From Gnetum montanum (taxonomy: Eukaryota > Streptophyta > Gnetopsida > Gnetales > Gnetaceae), in assembly GCA_015680685.1 (NCBI GenBank), contig MNCI01007684.1, positions 379,459 to 443,458 on the forward strand: 64,000 nucleotides of DNA, in the 5' to 3' direction. Positions 11,563 through 22,959 of this stretch are shown here, piece after piece. Below the pieces are notes generated by a model, which saw nothing but the letters and a program-made list of their open reading frames with translations, searched no databases and was not told the origin of the DNA. The position numbers and the translations under genes are program-made. Positions within the stretch are counted from its first letter, which is position 1. Each line of letters opens with the position of its first letter.

Positions 11563-13550
11563 ACTATGAGGCAACATCTCTTAGGATGTTCATAATGGAA
11601 AATGTCACATCCACCATCATCATCTAAGTCAGTTTCCACAACTTCCTTAATTGCAACAATCTTGTCCTTACCTCTTTGATGGGCATGTTTAGCTTCCTTG
11701 CATCTCCTGTGATCATGGTCACTACTTTATTCTTTGGACTCTTTAGCAATTTTTAAGATAGGTTGAAATCTGGTGTCCATGGAGTCCCATAACTAATTAA
11801 TCTTAGCCAAAATTTTAGATTGAGATTTTTGAAGTAGCAAGGTTTTCTTATTCACCACCTCATAAAGTGATGATTCTTCCTCACTGTCATAGAATTGAAC
11901 CTCCCTCTTGTGAATGGAAGGATCACAATTGTACTCTTCTACACTTTTGTGTTTCTTTAATTCTCCTTCTTCTTTCACTAGTTACTCAATAAATCTTTGG
12001 ATTTGATGGGTGCTTAATTCTAATAGTTGCCCTTTGGAATAGACACAAAGGGTTCTCCTCATTTCTAATCGAAGCCCATCTATAATTTGGCTAAGTTGAT
12101 CCAGTTGAGAATAATCATGGCCAAAACGTCTATGCAATAGGGAATAGTATCAACCTATGCCAACATCCAAGGGTTTGTGTGTTCCTTGTTTCCATCCTTA
12201 GATTTATTTTCTTAAATTGGACACTTAAGAGTACATTTGATATTTTTCATTAAATAATTCAATCATTGTACTTCATCTTCTAATAGATTCTGGTTCTAAG
12301 GATTAGTACCAACTTTTTACTTCTTTAATGAGTGTCCTAGGAAACAACTTAAGTTTTTGCCACTCATTTTCTATATTCTTCGAGGCACATGCATCTTGAA
12401 AAGCTTGGAGATGGTTTTTTGGATCTAAGTTGTGTTCTCCTTCAAACCAAGGAATATTATCCATGTCGATTCCTTTAATCTAAAAAAATCCTTTATGTGT
12501 ATTGTGGGAATTCTCACTGCCTCTGTAATGTTTAGCATACTTCAAGTAGCAAGCTAAGGTTCATCAAAGTCATGATTCTAGAGCCTACAATGCTCTCTAC
12601 TACCCCTTCATTGATGGTAATAGGTCTCTCTTAAATGCCTGTGCCCCTAGTCTTAACTTGCTCGACTATCCTTTCGATCATCTTAGTCCTGTCAGTCACC
12701 TACATCATGGTTGCATCCTCGATGGTTGTGGTTAAAGCTAAAAGAAGAAGATGATGATGATGAAGGTGAAGAGGAAGAGGACTAGCATAATCATAGTGCC
12801 TACTACCCCCTCTTTGATGCTCATGACCATAATCATGATCTTGTTTCTTGTCTACATCCTTGCCTTAACTCTTTTCCTTGTACCCTCCTTTGTCATTGGA
12901 TCCATTCTTGCCAGAACCTAGATTATGGGTCATGGATTGCAAGTTCTATTTTTGACCTCCTTCATCAAAGTCAAAGAGAGGAATTTCACCAAATGGAAAA
13001 CCCCTAGAGAAGGGTTCTCCATCATCTTTTTGGTACAGTAGGTATGGGAAATAATTGGGCCACTTTTCCTTCATAGATTCATAATGTTGTCTTACTTGTC
13101 AATCCCTTAGACATTATCTTTCAATGGGATGATAATCCATGGCATCACTATCCTGCACAATGTGCTTAGCATGAAGTCCTTGGAGTCCCAATTGTATAAG
13201 CGTTTGCTAAAGCATCATATGAACAAATCAATTGGGTGACAACACAATGTTTTCTTTCATGTCACACCACCATAACATCTCATCCTAGTGTAGGATGAAG
13301 GTGAAATTAGATACATACTCATCATCATGAGCATATACCACTCTATATTATTAGGGCACAAGCGAATTTACACCATTAGACTTGGACAAAGAGTCACTCC
13401 TATGAGAAGAAAACATATTGTGTTATGAAATAAGAAATGCAATGTGCTTCTTAATATTATTGTAGCTATTTTAAAGTATGATATGACTCTAGGATTCATT
13501 ACAATGATACTAAATAAATTTCACTAAATCCTAGATAGTACACATAATAA
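11563..13550 (-). pseudogene. gag of element A (right, N-terminal half)
   Basis: On the minus strand, fragments read WFEGEHNLDPKNHLQAFQDA-like and WQKLKLFPRTL-like wording (about 12310-12450, with shifts), which is the retrotransposon gag domain of Athila-like elements, followed by an acidic/lysine-rich segment open at 11978-11793 (KREVQFYDSEEESSLYEVV). It begins just inside the primer site and stops at 11563, where element B was inserted. Many stops are present. Confidence 0.65.
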
Positions 13551-13556
13551 ACAAAA

Positions 13557-13576
13557 GGTTCCCAACAATGGTGCCA
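13557..13576 (-). other. Primer binding site of element A (tRNA-Asp type)
   Basis: The minus strand reads TGGCACCATTGTTGGGAACC directly next to the LTR. The usual plant tRNA-Asp primer site is TGGCGCCGTTGCCGGGG; the differences are mostly C-to-T or G-to-A, as methylation decay would give. This fixes element A as minus-strand and the LTR at 13578-14411 as its 5' LTR. Confidence 0.85.
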
Positions 13577-13577
13577 A

Positions 13578-14411
13578 AGATGAGTGGTGAGGTACCCCTA
13601 TGCTAAATCATAAGTGTTCATGCATGATCTAGTTCAACTCCACAAATCTTAAGTTCCTAAGTATACTAGTTCTAGGATGTGAAATCTAATTGGGATGATC
13701 ATTGTCTTCTTAGTTCCACGTGTGAGGTACAAGTGTATGGTTAAGTGCAACTAAGGTATATGATTTTTATCATTTTATATTTTATAATTTTAATCACCTA
13801 AAGTAAGAATACAAGGTAGAGTAATTTAGTATTTAATTAATCTACTACTTAGCTAGCCTAACATAAGTACCCATTCCCAATCTTTGGGCATATCCTAAAT
13901 GCATATAGTGTTGTTGGGTTACCAAGCTTTAAGCATTTCTAGGTTACCAAGTGCTACACATATGCTTGAACTGGTTGTGCTTGTGTTCATTAACAGCTAG
14001 GGATTAATTGCTTACTTAAATTACATTAAAGTAAAGTGCATGAATATTAAATGCATTAAAAAAAATATTAATCTATTCTCAATGTTACAAGGATTATCAA
14101 AAGGGCTTGTCTTTATTTCTGTCGCATTGCTATGTTTAGGTACATCAGTGCTCAAACAAAGATCTATACACAGTTAGACTCCTATTGTGGAAACTTAGAA
14201 AATATTCTAACTCTAGAGAAAAAAAACTGTAAGAGGTTCACTATGCTATGATAAAAATTAATGCTAAATGATCTACCCAAGAACTATATTTATAGGCTAG
14301 CATATACCCTATGATATCGGATATTTGACATCACAACCTGGGGCCTAATACTAGGTCAAGGCTCTGATATTGCATATCCAATATTAAATCTAGTCAAAAT
14401 GCGATTCATCA
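13578..14411 (-). repeat. 5' LTR of element A (834 bp)
   Basis: Plus-strand ends are AGATGAGTGG (worn from TGATGAG) and TTCATCA. A TATAAATA box is on the minus strand at 14287-14294, preceded in U3 by several GATATC/ATATCC-type motifs. The R/U5 part matches LTRs G, H, D1-D3, E and F (GGTACCCCTA...ACCATA block next to the end). The outer 5 bases are CACTG; the partner LTR is outside the window, so the target duplication cannot be tested. Confidence 0.85.
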
Positions 14412-14745
14412 CACTGTAAGAATATATTAAGGATAAGAATAATGAGAAATAAGCATATTTTGATCAGTTAACTAAATAAAAGCTAATAAACCTAACTAAT
14501 TCTCCTAGAAACCCATTCAATTACATAATAAACAAGAAAATAATAATAGTGAGAGGTCATAACAATCAAAAGTACAATGAATAAGGGTTTCCTTTTGAAA
14601 TTTTTCTAACTTTGTAATCATAATAAGAGCTAAAAGTAATATAAGGATAAATTGGTGATCAAATTCTAGAACCTAACGATAATGAACTAGTAGGAACCTA
14701 TTCGAAATCCTTAGGTAATCTCAAATGAATTCTTAATTATTGTAG

Positions 14746-17548
14746 ATGACTCCTGAAAGACGCATAGAAGGAAGACCCTCATAGTAAGGTTGCAAAAGAC
14801 CTAGATGTAGAGGCATAGGACAAGCTAGAGGATATACTCCACAAGTAGAGTAGGAGCATCAATCCTTTAGCATCCATCAACAAACACATGTAATAGAACA
14901 ATTTTTGCAAGCTAAGCTTGAAATACCACTAGCTCCAAAGTAAGGCAACACCTCACATTGTCGGTAGAATGTCTTCAAGCCATTGAGGAAAAATCTAGAA
15001 TGTCTTCAAGCCATTGAGGAAAAATCAATCATGTCCACTATTACTATGGAATGTAACTTCAATCTATTCATGGAATTTGCACCTACCAACATCTAAGAAT
15101 GACTCCAAGCCTCTCCTCTATGGCCAACTCTATCATGCAATGGAGAATGGTACTTAGGAGAAGTGTACCAATTTTAGAAGAATAAGAAGAATGAAGCCAC
15201 AGTAAAAATTGAAGAAGTTATACTGCATTATTTAGTTAAGGAAATTTCAAAGACACTAAATATTTCTAATGTTGGAGCAAATATTTCTTAAATATCTACA
15301 AGATCTAACATAGATGTAAAGAGACTATGGATACAAAGAGCTTATAGGTTAGTAGATAAGAAATATAGTGGATTTCTAGCTAAAGAAAAGATATATGTCA
15401 AGATCAAGACCTATCACATTTTTCCTATCAAAAGATTAAATTGAATTTCCACCTATGCTGCAAGAGGAAACATCATCTTCATGGAAAAATTCAACACAAA
15501 CATGATTCATTTATTGTTTCTAGAAATTCAAAGAAGGTTTGGATGAGAAATAGATAAGGAAACTTACTTTGTCATTCCCTTCTCTCATCAGAAGGTTATG
15601 CAAGCTAGCTAGGATTTTGGGCTAGACAAAGGATATCCTACACAAGGGCCAAAATACATCTTATGTTGAAATGTCAAAACTAGTGTCTCCAAAGAAAGAT
15701 TAGCTAGAGAAGCTAGTAGGCACTAAGGGAGCAATAGGATCCATACCAACTAGAAACATTCCAACCATAGGATAGGAAAAAGTAGGATCTAGTGGATTAA
15801 TTCTAGCTAGTGATAGACTTGGATTAAGTGCTCCACTAGCACAACAAGACTATAGACCTTCTATGGGCCACTTGCAATAGATTGAAAAGACTATAAGCTG
15901 GGAAAATAGGGAAGGTTTTGTACTGTATCGAGTCAAAGACAATCCAAGCAAACCTCCAATATCAACATGACCCGCTACTAGTCAAATATTATTATAGGAA
16001 AGAGAAGGTAAAGACTGGGCATAACAAATCTCTACGAATGCTACATCCTTTCAAGTCATGTTGGAGATAGGAGAAGGAGCCATAATCATGGTAATGTAAT
16101 ACTAGGATGTAGTAAGGATAGTAGAGGTGATCATGAATCACATTTTAAAAAATCATTTAATGTTTCCATTATGTCACTGAAAAATATTACTAGAGCCAAA
16201 GATGTTAAAATGATAGACAATACATTCATGCCTCTAGAAGAACATGAAGATATCCTAGATCAACTACTACAGATAGGAGAAGTAATGTTTAATCTTATTG
16301 ATAATCCTAGTGATATCACCGCAGTATAGTTAAATTTGATATCAACAACAGGTAAGCTGGTAATTGTTGAGACAAGAGTTGAACATGCAAAGAATGAAGT
16401 GCAGCTATTATAAGTTGAATTGGTAGCATTATGAGCAAAAAAGAGAGACCTTGCAATATACATAGTGCCAGACCAACTTGATAAATTCATAATTAAATAA
16501 GTGATCCAACTTAGAGCTAGAAACATCCAAGTAGAAATGGAAAGAAAGAATGTAACATGTAATGCCTCTATAGTAGAAGCATAAACATATGCACACATCA
16601 AAGCACTAACTACCCTTGAAGAATAAAATAAAAGAATTGCTGCCAAAAAGATGAGGTTAATAGATATAGAAAAACAAAAGAATATTCTTGAAGAAAGCAT
16701 TCTTCAACTTAGAGAATAATTTGCTAGAGTCAACCAAGATATGAGGAAATTGCTTAGAGAAAATAAAGTCCTATCAATGGAGGAAGTCCATGTGATTTAT
16801 TAAAAATTAGCAATTAAAATCAAAATGTGGTGTTATGAGGTCAAAAACCATGAAATACTAGAATAACACTTTAAATACCAAGTGAACATGTAAAAAAAAT
16901 CAATAAAAAAGAAATCTAGTTGGCTAAATCCAAAATGAGCTCCATCATAACATAGAGATCTAATTGGCAGTAGATCCTGGATAGTCTTTCCCATGTCCAT
17001 TAGGTCGAAGTGAAAAATAAGAACCTATAGATTAAAAACCTTATAGAGTACATGGGATTAGCAAATCATCAATATGTTAATCTAGCTAGGCTTATAGTAG
17101 GAAGACCTACAAATAAACTAAAGAAACAAGTGGTTGTGACCTATGCATTATATGAGAGAGTTTGTAGCCAAAAATGGCATACAACAAAAATTACGTATTA
17201 CAAACCTAGAGGTTGAAGTGATAAAAGATAGCTACCAAGATTAGAAATATGTAGGAGCAAACTTGGCCCAGAAAATCATCAACTATTAAGAATTAAGAAA
17301 AGTGGCCAAGACATTTGAAGAAGAAAGATAGTTATTTGTAGCTTGGTACATGAAGGCAAACAAAATGTTTCTAAAACTATCATGCTCATGGAAGGTACAA
17401 AATTTAGTAAACATTGTAAAATTCACTTGAATAGTACATGATCCCATATCAAAAAAGGAGATACTTCAGGCACTACTTAGTAGATACTAGATTTCAAAGC
17501 TTGATGACACAGGAAATAAGCTGATGGAGGAGCCACCACCACTAGGGA
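14746..17548 (+). pseudogene. Non-pol ORF of element E (coiled-coil-like, unknown)
   Basis: The start ATG follows a splice-acceptor-like TTAATTATTGTAG, which is also found in front of the D1 ORF. Fragments match D1: IYVKIKTYHIFPIKRLN (about 15390-15440) against IYFKIGTYHLFPTKRLN, then STYAARGNIIFMEKFN. The middle (16200-16800) is rich in Glu, Lys and Leu and looks like a long coiled coil (KQKNILEESILQLRE). The end reads DTGNKLMEEPPPLGT and runs into the LTR. Many stops make it dead. I do not recognise the family; a gag-like structural protein of a non-autonomous element is one possibility. Confidence 0.6.
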
Positions 17549-18653
17549 CTTGAGCTACATTAAGCTTTATCATTTTGTTTTTTTTTTATTTTGCTTTATA
17601 AAAATTTTTCATTCATGTGATGCATGATGATTTTGAAAATCACTCAAACCATAATGCAACATTCAAAGTAAAGTTAGCAATGTATATAAGTAGTCATGTC
17701 AAAGTCTAAATACACCTCACGATTTCGTAAGGAACTCTATCCTTCTTTTGCTTTCACTTGAGAATAAGTATTCAATTAGTCATGGTGGTATGATAAAATC
17801 CTTTATGTTAACTAATGTGATATCATATCTACAATATCGTAGCTCTGCTTACATCATTGTAGACATGATGTAGTCAGCCCTCATCATAACTATAAATGCC
17901 AACCCACTATCATGTTTTTGGAACAAATTTTGCATGATATTTAGCAAAATTATTGCAATTTCGTTTTGTGCATTATACTTAGAGATAAAGTTAGAAGTGA
18001 ATGCCCACAATGTGATAACTAATAGTTGTAAAAATTCTTTTTTTGAGTGGATTATACTTAGACACAATTCAAGATTGAGATTATTTCTTACCATTGCAAC
18101 ATCTCAATTAGATTAATTTTACTTTTTTATGTGATTTATAATTACTAAGTTATTTACTTTTGTTTAGTATTTTACTTTTTAAATGTCTATTAGTAAGGTG
18201 GAATAAGTATGACTAGTTTTGAGTGCTTATTGTAATTTTTTGATAACCCAATAGTGACTTCACTTGATTTGCATAGTAGTGAAGTCACTTTGTAATTCTA
18301 GTAATTGTTACATGAATCCAAGGCATATATGGAAATTCAAGAATGGATGCTTATTATCATAGGCTAGGATATATCTACATTTCTATTGTTTTTTAGAACT
18401 AAACTTTATTCTCACTTTCATTATGGAAAAAATTAAGACTAATTTAAGCCCACAACATCATGATATCATATACCTCACCAAGAGTTAAACCATACTACTT
18501 ACACTTCACTAACTCAATGTATGAAGACAATGATCATAAACCAACTATCAACCACTAGCATACTTACATTGTCCATCAATAGATTATAATATGGTCACAC
18601 ATGTATTCTTATGACTTGTATGGTGAAGTGTTGGAATATCCAACTACTCATCA
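17522..18653 (+). repeat. 3' LTR of element E (1132 bp)
   Basis: The LTR starts TGATGGAGGAG just after a purine-rich ACAGGAAATAAG and ends CTACTCATCA. Its U3 contains GTAAGGAACTCTATCCTT, also present in D1, D2 and D3, then ATATC-type motifs and a TATAAAT box at 17891-17897. The last 120 bases match the ends of LTRs G and H. Confidence 0.8.
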
Positions 18654-20400
18654 ATTGTAGAGCTAGTCTATCCTATGAAAAGAAGGTTAGAAAAAATAGT
18701 CTACATATGGATCTTATTTGGGAGGAGGAATTTATGCCTCTTTCTTCATACCAACATGTAAATATGATCTTTAAATAATGGACTATGATATAGGCTTAGT
18801 TATCTACTTCATCATTGGCTAAACTTGTGAGACTTCTTCATATCGAGACTAGATGTAGAACTTGGAGTTCTAGCAAATTTTGGATTTAATTGTTGAGCCA
18901 TATTTTTCATGGAGTATTCTCTCTTTGTTGATGAGATCTCACAAGTCCAACATCAAGGCTAAAAATAAATCCTTGTAATCCTTCAATTGAGTATGAAAAA
19001 AATCAATTTCATTAATGGATGTCATGCAAACATTTGGAGAGTCTAGGCTAGACTTATGAGAGAGGAGAAAATTCTCCGAGGTAGGAATGGAATTAGGTAG
19101 GAGGATAAGTCTTTTAAAACCTATAAAGAAATGGATCTAAATGATGTCTTAGAGATGTTGGTTCATTGGCTTGGTTGTATTTCCCTCATCATGGAGCAGG
19201 AATAATGTCTTAAATCTATTAAGTATTCTTTATGTTTCATGAAAGGCCTTAATTGAAAGGATGTATAGGCCTTTTAGGTTTTGTACCCTCCTTTGATCCT
19301 AGCATCATATTGAGTTGGGTTACTTCCTGGAATTAATGGAGCTTGAACCAATATAAGAAGTGTACTCTAAAAGCTAATCCTTATCTGCACTTTAAGGACA
19401 TTTCTTCTTATGTGCTATGAAGAATTTTGAGAAAGGTCTTAGTGTCAATGGTTCTTTGGTTAAGGGATTGTGGAACACTCTAAGTTGTCTATTCAGGGTG
19501 CCCAAGTGTTCGAAAATCACTCTGACTTGGTGGTTCCAAGGAACAATGGGACTCCATCTTGTTTCTTCCTCTTTATCCTTCTCATCATACCCTCACACTA
19601 ATAGAACTACATGGATTTTGATTTTACAATGGTCATAGATATGTAGGTAGCTAGGATTGGCATTGTGTCAAACCTTGTACTAGATCCTAAGTGGTATGGG
19701 GTTAAGGCATCCCTTGTAAATATATCATCACACTCTCATCGATGATATTTATAAGGTTATTTTTTTGCTCATTTTCTTATCCTCAATTGGATTCATAGAT
19801 GTTCTTCTAGAGGTGAATACATAACTTAAGAAAATTGGATGCATTACATGTTCCCTCTAGAGAATTCAAGTGTATAGATGCTCATGTAGAGGCATAGTTC
19901 CTAGGTCTTTTTCCTTAGATATAAAGGATGTAAGGAAATTCCTTGGGATACCTAATAATGTTGGGACAATGTTGTTACAAACAATATTTTCTCCTCACTT
20001 TTAATAATAAACTTTTAGTACTATGAGCCTTAGAAAGGCTTAAACACTCAACTTATAATATATTCTTTATAATCATTGTAAGCCAATGCCTATGTTAAAA
20101 TTTATGAATAATTTGTATGCCATTTAAATGAAGTCCTTTATACAACCTTAAAACATCTTATTATTATAAACTTCCTTCTCATACATATCCTAGGAATTTT
20201 TTTGGATTGGTTATAATGATGAAAACATGAAAAGGCATCTCTAAAATAATTACATATTTAATTTTTGTTATTTTGGAGTTTCCCTTCTTTGTAGTGATTC
20301 TCTACTTTTTTACTTTGAACTTTTATTTTTAATATATTTATATTTTAGGATTTTTAATATATTTATATTTTAGGCATATCAAAAATATGACCTTATATGA
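18654..20400. other. Stretch with no recognisable feature
   Basis: AT-rich sequence with only short open frames. The plus-strand frame at 19417-19638 has no recognisable motif. It may be older retrotransposon sequence beyond recognition by eye. Confidence 0.5.
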
Positions 20401-21600
20401 TCATAGGTTTTATTCCTTTGTTAGGCCTCACCATGAATATTTGGTCACAACTGGTAAAAATATTGATCCTTTTGTTATTACTTCTTAGTATACCTCATGT
20501 TACTTTTTAAATCCTCTTTGTTCCAAACATAAGCTATTGGACCCTTTTGGTGCTAAGGTCAATCTTCTTTTAACTCCTCAAAGTTTCTTGGCAAGCATTT
20601 CTTCAAGAAAAAAATGCAATCTTTTCCTAATAAATTAGTGAAAGGAATTTCTATCTTAGATCTAGAAGTCTTCCAAAACCATTTTTAGTATCCAACTAAC
20701 TCTAATAATCTTTGTACTTCATTAACTATTATTGAAATTGGCCAATCATAAATCACTAAAATTTTGGATGGATCCATTGTTATACTTACTCTTAACACTA
20801 CATGTTCAAGAAATTGAATCTCTTAAAAAATGTACACTTAGATAAATATGCAAATATTTAATGCTTCCTTAAGGTTTTTTACTCTTAGGGAATTCTAACT
20901 TTAAATCAATCTTTGAGAATAATTTAGCCTCCCTTAGATGATTAAAAAAATCATCAAATTTTTATAAAGGATAATGATTCTTAATGATCACTTGATTTAA
21001 AAATTTATAGTGAATTCAAAACCTTAAGCTATCATCCTTCTTCTTTACAAATACAAGTGAGGTATCCCATGGAGCTACACAAGGATGAATTATTAATCTT
21101 TTATCTATCAACTTTTAAATCTAAATGTTAAACTCTATTAGTTCCACATGTAGCATCCTATGTAAGGCCTTGAAAATGGATTAGGCTATAGGATTTAAGG
21201 AAATATAAAATTTATTATTTCACTTAAGAGGTAACCTAGGAATTTCCTTCTTGAAAATATCTATAAAGTTTTAAATCAATGGTATTTTCTGAAAATTTTC
21301 TTCCTTTATCTTAGATATTGTTTTCATGTAGTAGTCATGTCCATGTTCCCATAGCTTATTAAGATTCTTAGTAAAATCTAAGTTGATCTTATTCTTTTCT
21401 TCTTTGACTGAACCTTAACTTCTTTCCTATGAAGATATTGAAGACTAAGAATTTTCTCTTTACAATTCAAGCATCCTCTAAACTTAGCCAATTAGTTTAT
21501 CCCAAGAATCAAATCATTCTCTTTAATGTTCATAACTATAAGATTTTAGATACATTTCCTAAAAATATCTAACTTAATGCTTTAGGATCTATCAAAATTC
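20400..21600 (-). pseudogene. Element K: gypsy protease-RT fragment
   Basis: On the minus strand, NDLILGIN.LAK (about 21490-21530) matches the end of a Ty3/gypsy protease (ILGMDWL), and further down HPCVAPWDTSLVFVKKKDDS (about 21030-21095), KNHYPL and FSKIDLKLEF match RT blocks of the SPWGAPVLFVKKKDGS, KNRYPLP and FSKIDLRSGY type. This wording differs from A and C and resembles chromovirus-like gypsy RT. It has many stops. No LTR was identified for it. Confidence 0.65.
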
Positions 21601-22060
21601 TAATCTTTTACTAGCCATGATTCGACTATGACTTGATCATGAGTCATGATCTAGGATATCATGAGTCATGGTTTAACTAGAAACAAAGATTAAGATTTTC
21701 TAAGGATACCATGACTTCATCATGAGTCATGGAAAATTTGCCATATTTGAACATTCATCACTAGTAGATCATGAGTTGTGATCAATGCACCACAACACCA
21801 CCACAAGTTATGGTAAGATTTTCTTAAGAGATTTATGAAGCACGAAGTAATGATGCTTCATGATTGACAACTTTGAATCAATCACAAAAATACCACGAGT
21901 CATGTTTGAGACCATGACCTAACCATGGGTTTCGGTATTCTACCACAAGTTGACCACAAATCAAGTTCTGAAGAAAAATGATCTTCATAATATTATGAGT
22001 TGTGATGGACTCATAGTATGAAAACCTTCAATATTGCAACTTGACCATGAGTTCTTATCA
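21600..22060. repeat. Field of CATGAGTCATG-like repeats
   Basis: The palindrome-like phrase ATCATGAGTCATG and close variants (ATGAGTTGTGAT, CACAAGTTATGG, CACGAGTCATG) recur about eight times with loose spacing of 40-90 bases. It begins where the gypsy fragment K ends. No reading frame or known repeat family was recognised. Confidence 0.6.
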
Positions 22061-22860
22061 AAAAATCTTTCTCAAATTTCTTCACTTTGGATGATCAATT
22101 ATGATGAATGTTATTTTTGCAATTTCCTTACAAAATGACCTATTATCTAGAATGAATATTTCTAAATTTATTTCATGGTAGAAATGGTAGATTGAATCAA
22201 ACTTCTAGATGACCTTTAAACTTTTTAACTGGATAACTTTGATGAGAGAAACATTAAGAAAAATTGAAATTGAAATATTGTAATGAGAATGCTAAGTTAA
22301 ATGTAGGATTCCTTGTGTCTAATTAATGGATAGGGAAGATGAATATTTGAGAGGTTAACTTGAATTGATAAAATGAAACTAAAAATTGAATTAATAGTAA
22401 TGAAAATTAATGATGGTGTAAGGACCAATTGTTTATTTAATGTAAATAGTTGTTAAAACAATATAGTTCTAGTAAGAAATTTGTAATAAGAGCTTTAAAA
22501 TAGAAAAACCACATAATTATAACCAAGCATGGCCTTATAATTTATGCAAAATGATTCAAGTTTGACTTAGGGGACTTTTGAGTGTTATTCCCCATAATGA
22601 AAATAAATAAATAAAACAAAATACAGTAGAGTTGAAGTGAAAAATGAGTCATATCTCCTGATCAACTTAAGAAAAAATCAAAAACGATTTCTAGCATTGA
22701 AATTTTTATCTTCATGTACATAATGACATTGTATATTAACGCTAATAATCCCTTCTTTAGTGTACAATGCATACTTTGTCTTTCTTTATTGTTGTCTTCT
22801 TGATGCCTATGTTATCACAAATGTGTTCATCCCTATAATGAATAAGAGATTTGGTGATAA
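22060..22860. other. AT-rich stretch, nothing recognised
   Basis: No reading frame, LTR end or RNA-like structure was recognised by eye between the repeat field and the SINE-like copy at 22864. Confidence 0.4.
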
Positions 22861-22863
22861 ATG

Positions 22864-22955
22864 ATGTTATTCTAGTAACCCTAGGTCATAGGTTTGATTT
22901 AGGTAGGTAGCACTAAGTTATAATTTAAAAAAAATTCTTTAAGAAATTATAAAAC
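22864..22955 (+). repeat. SINE-like copy (5), fragment
   Basis: The sequence CCTAGGTCATAGGTTTGATT, then GGTAGCACTAAGTTATAA, matches the box B and body of the SINE-like copies at 37440-37550 (minus) and 54186-54332 (minus). The box A half is poorly preserved. The 3' side fades into an A-rich run. Confidence 0.55.
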
Positions 22956-22959
22956 TATC

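Larger units (their letters stand above)
1..14411 (-). mobile_element. Element A: Athila/Tat-like Ty3/gypsy retrotransposon, split by element B
   Basis: Read on the minus strand, the order is LTR (13578-14411), primer binding site, gag (13550-11563), an interruption by element B (11562-3822), the rest of gag (3821-3240), protease tail, RT, RNase H and integrase, running off the left edge. The two halves join logically: a gag reading stops at the right edge of B and gag C-terminal/proline-rich sequence resumes at its left edge. The same gene order and matching sequence occur on the plus strand in element C (about 30110-36777), which supports treating the halves as one element. All coding parts carry many stops, so the element is dead. 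The clade assignment is inferred from the tRNA-Asp-type primer site and the RT/integrase wording. Confidence 0.8.
14412..18653 (+). mobile_element. Element E: 5'-truncated LTR element with a non-pol ORF
   Basis: On the plus strand a short leader (14412-14745), a long decayed ORF (14746-17548) and a 3' LTR (17522-18653) can be seen. Leader, ORF and LTR all match the minus-strand units D1 (43811-48731) and D2. The 5' LTR and most of the leader are missing; the left edge coincides with the outer end of element A's LTR, so A's insertion or a later deletion removed it. No RT, RNase H, integrase or protease motif is seen in the body. Confidence 0.7.

Noticed and set aside
3817-11567. A 5-bp target duplication for element B
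   Set aside because: Flanking bases ATAAG and ACTAT do not match; a weak CTAT similarity is not enough.
16260-16700. 146-codon minus-strand frame with hydrophobic segments
   Set aside because: It is the reverse of the coiled-coil-like region of element E's ORF; the plus strand is the one conserved with D1.
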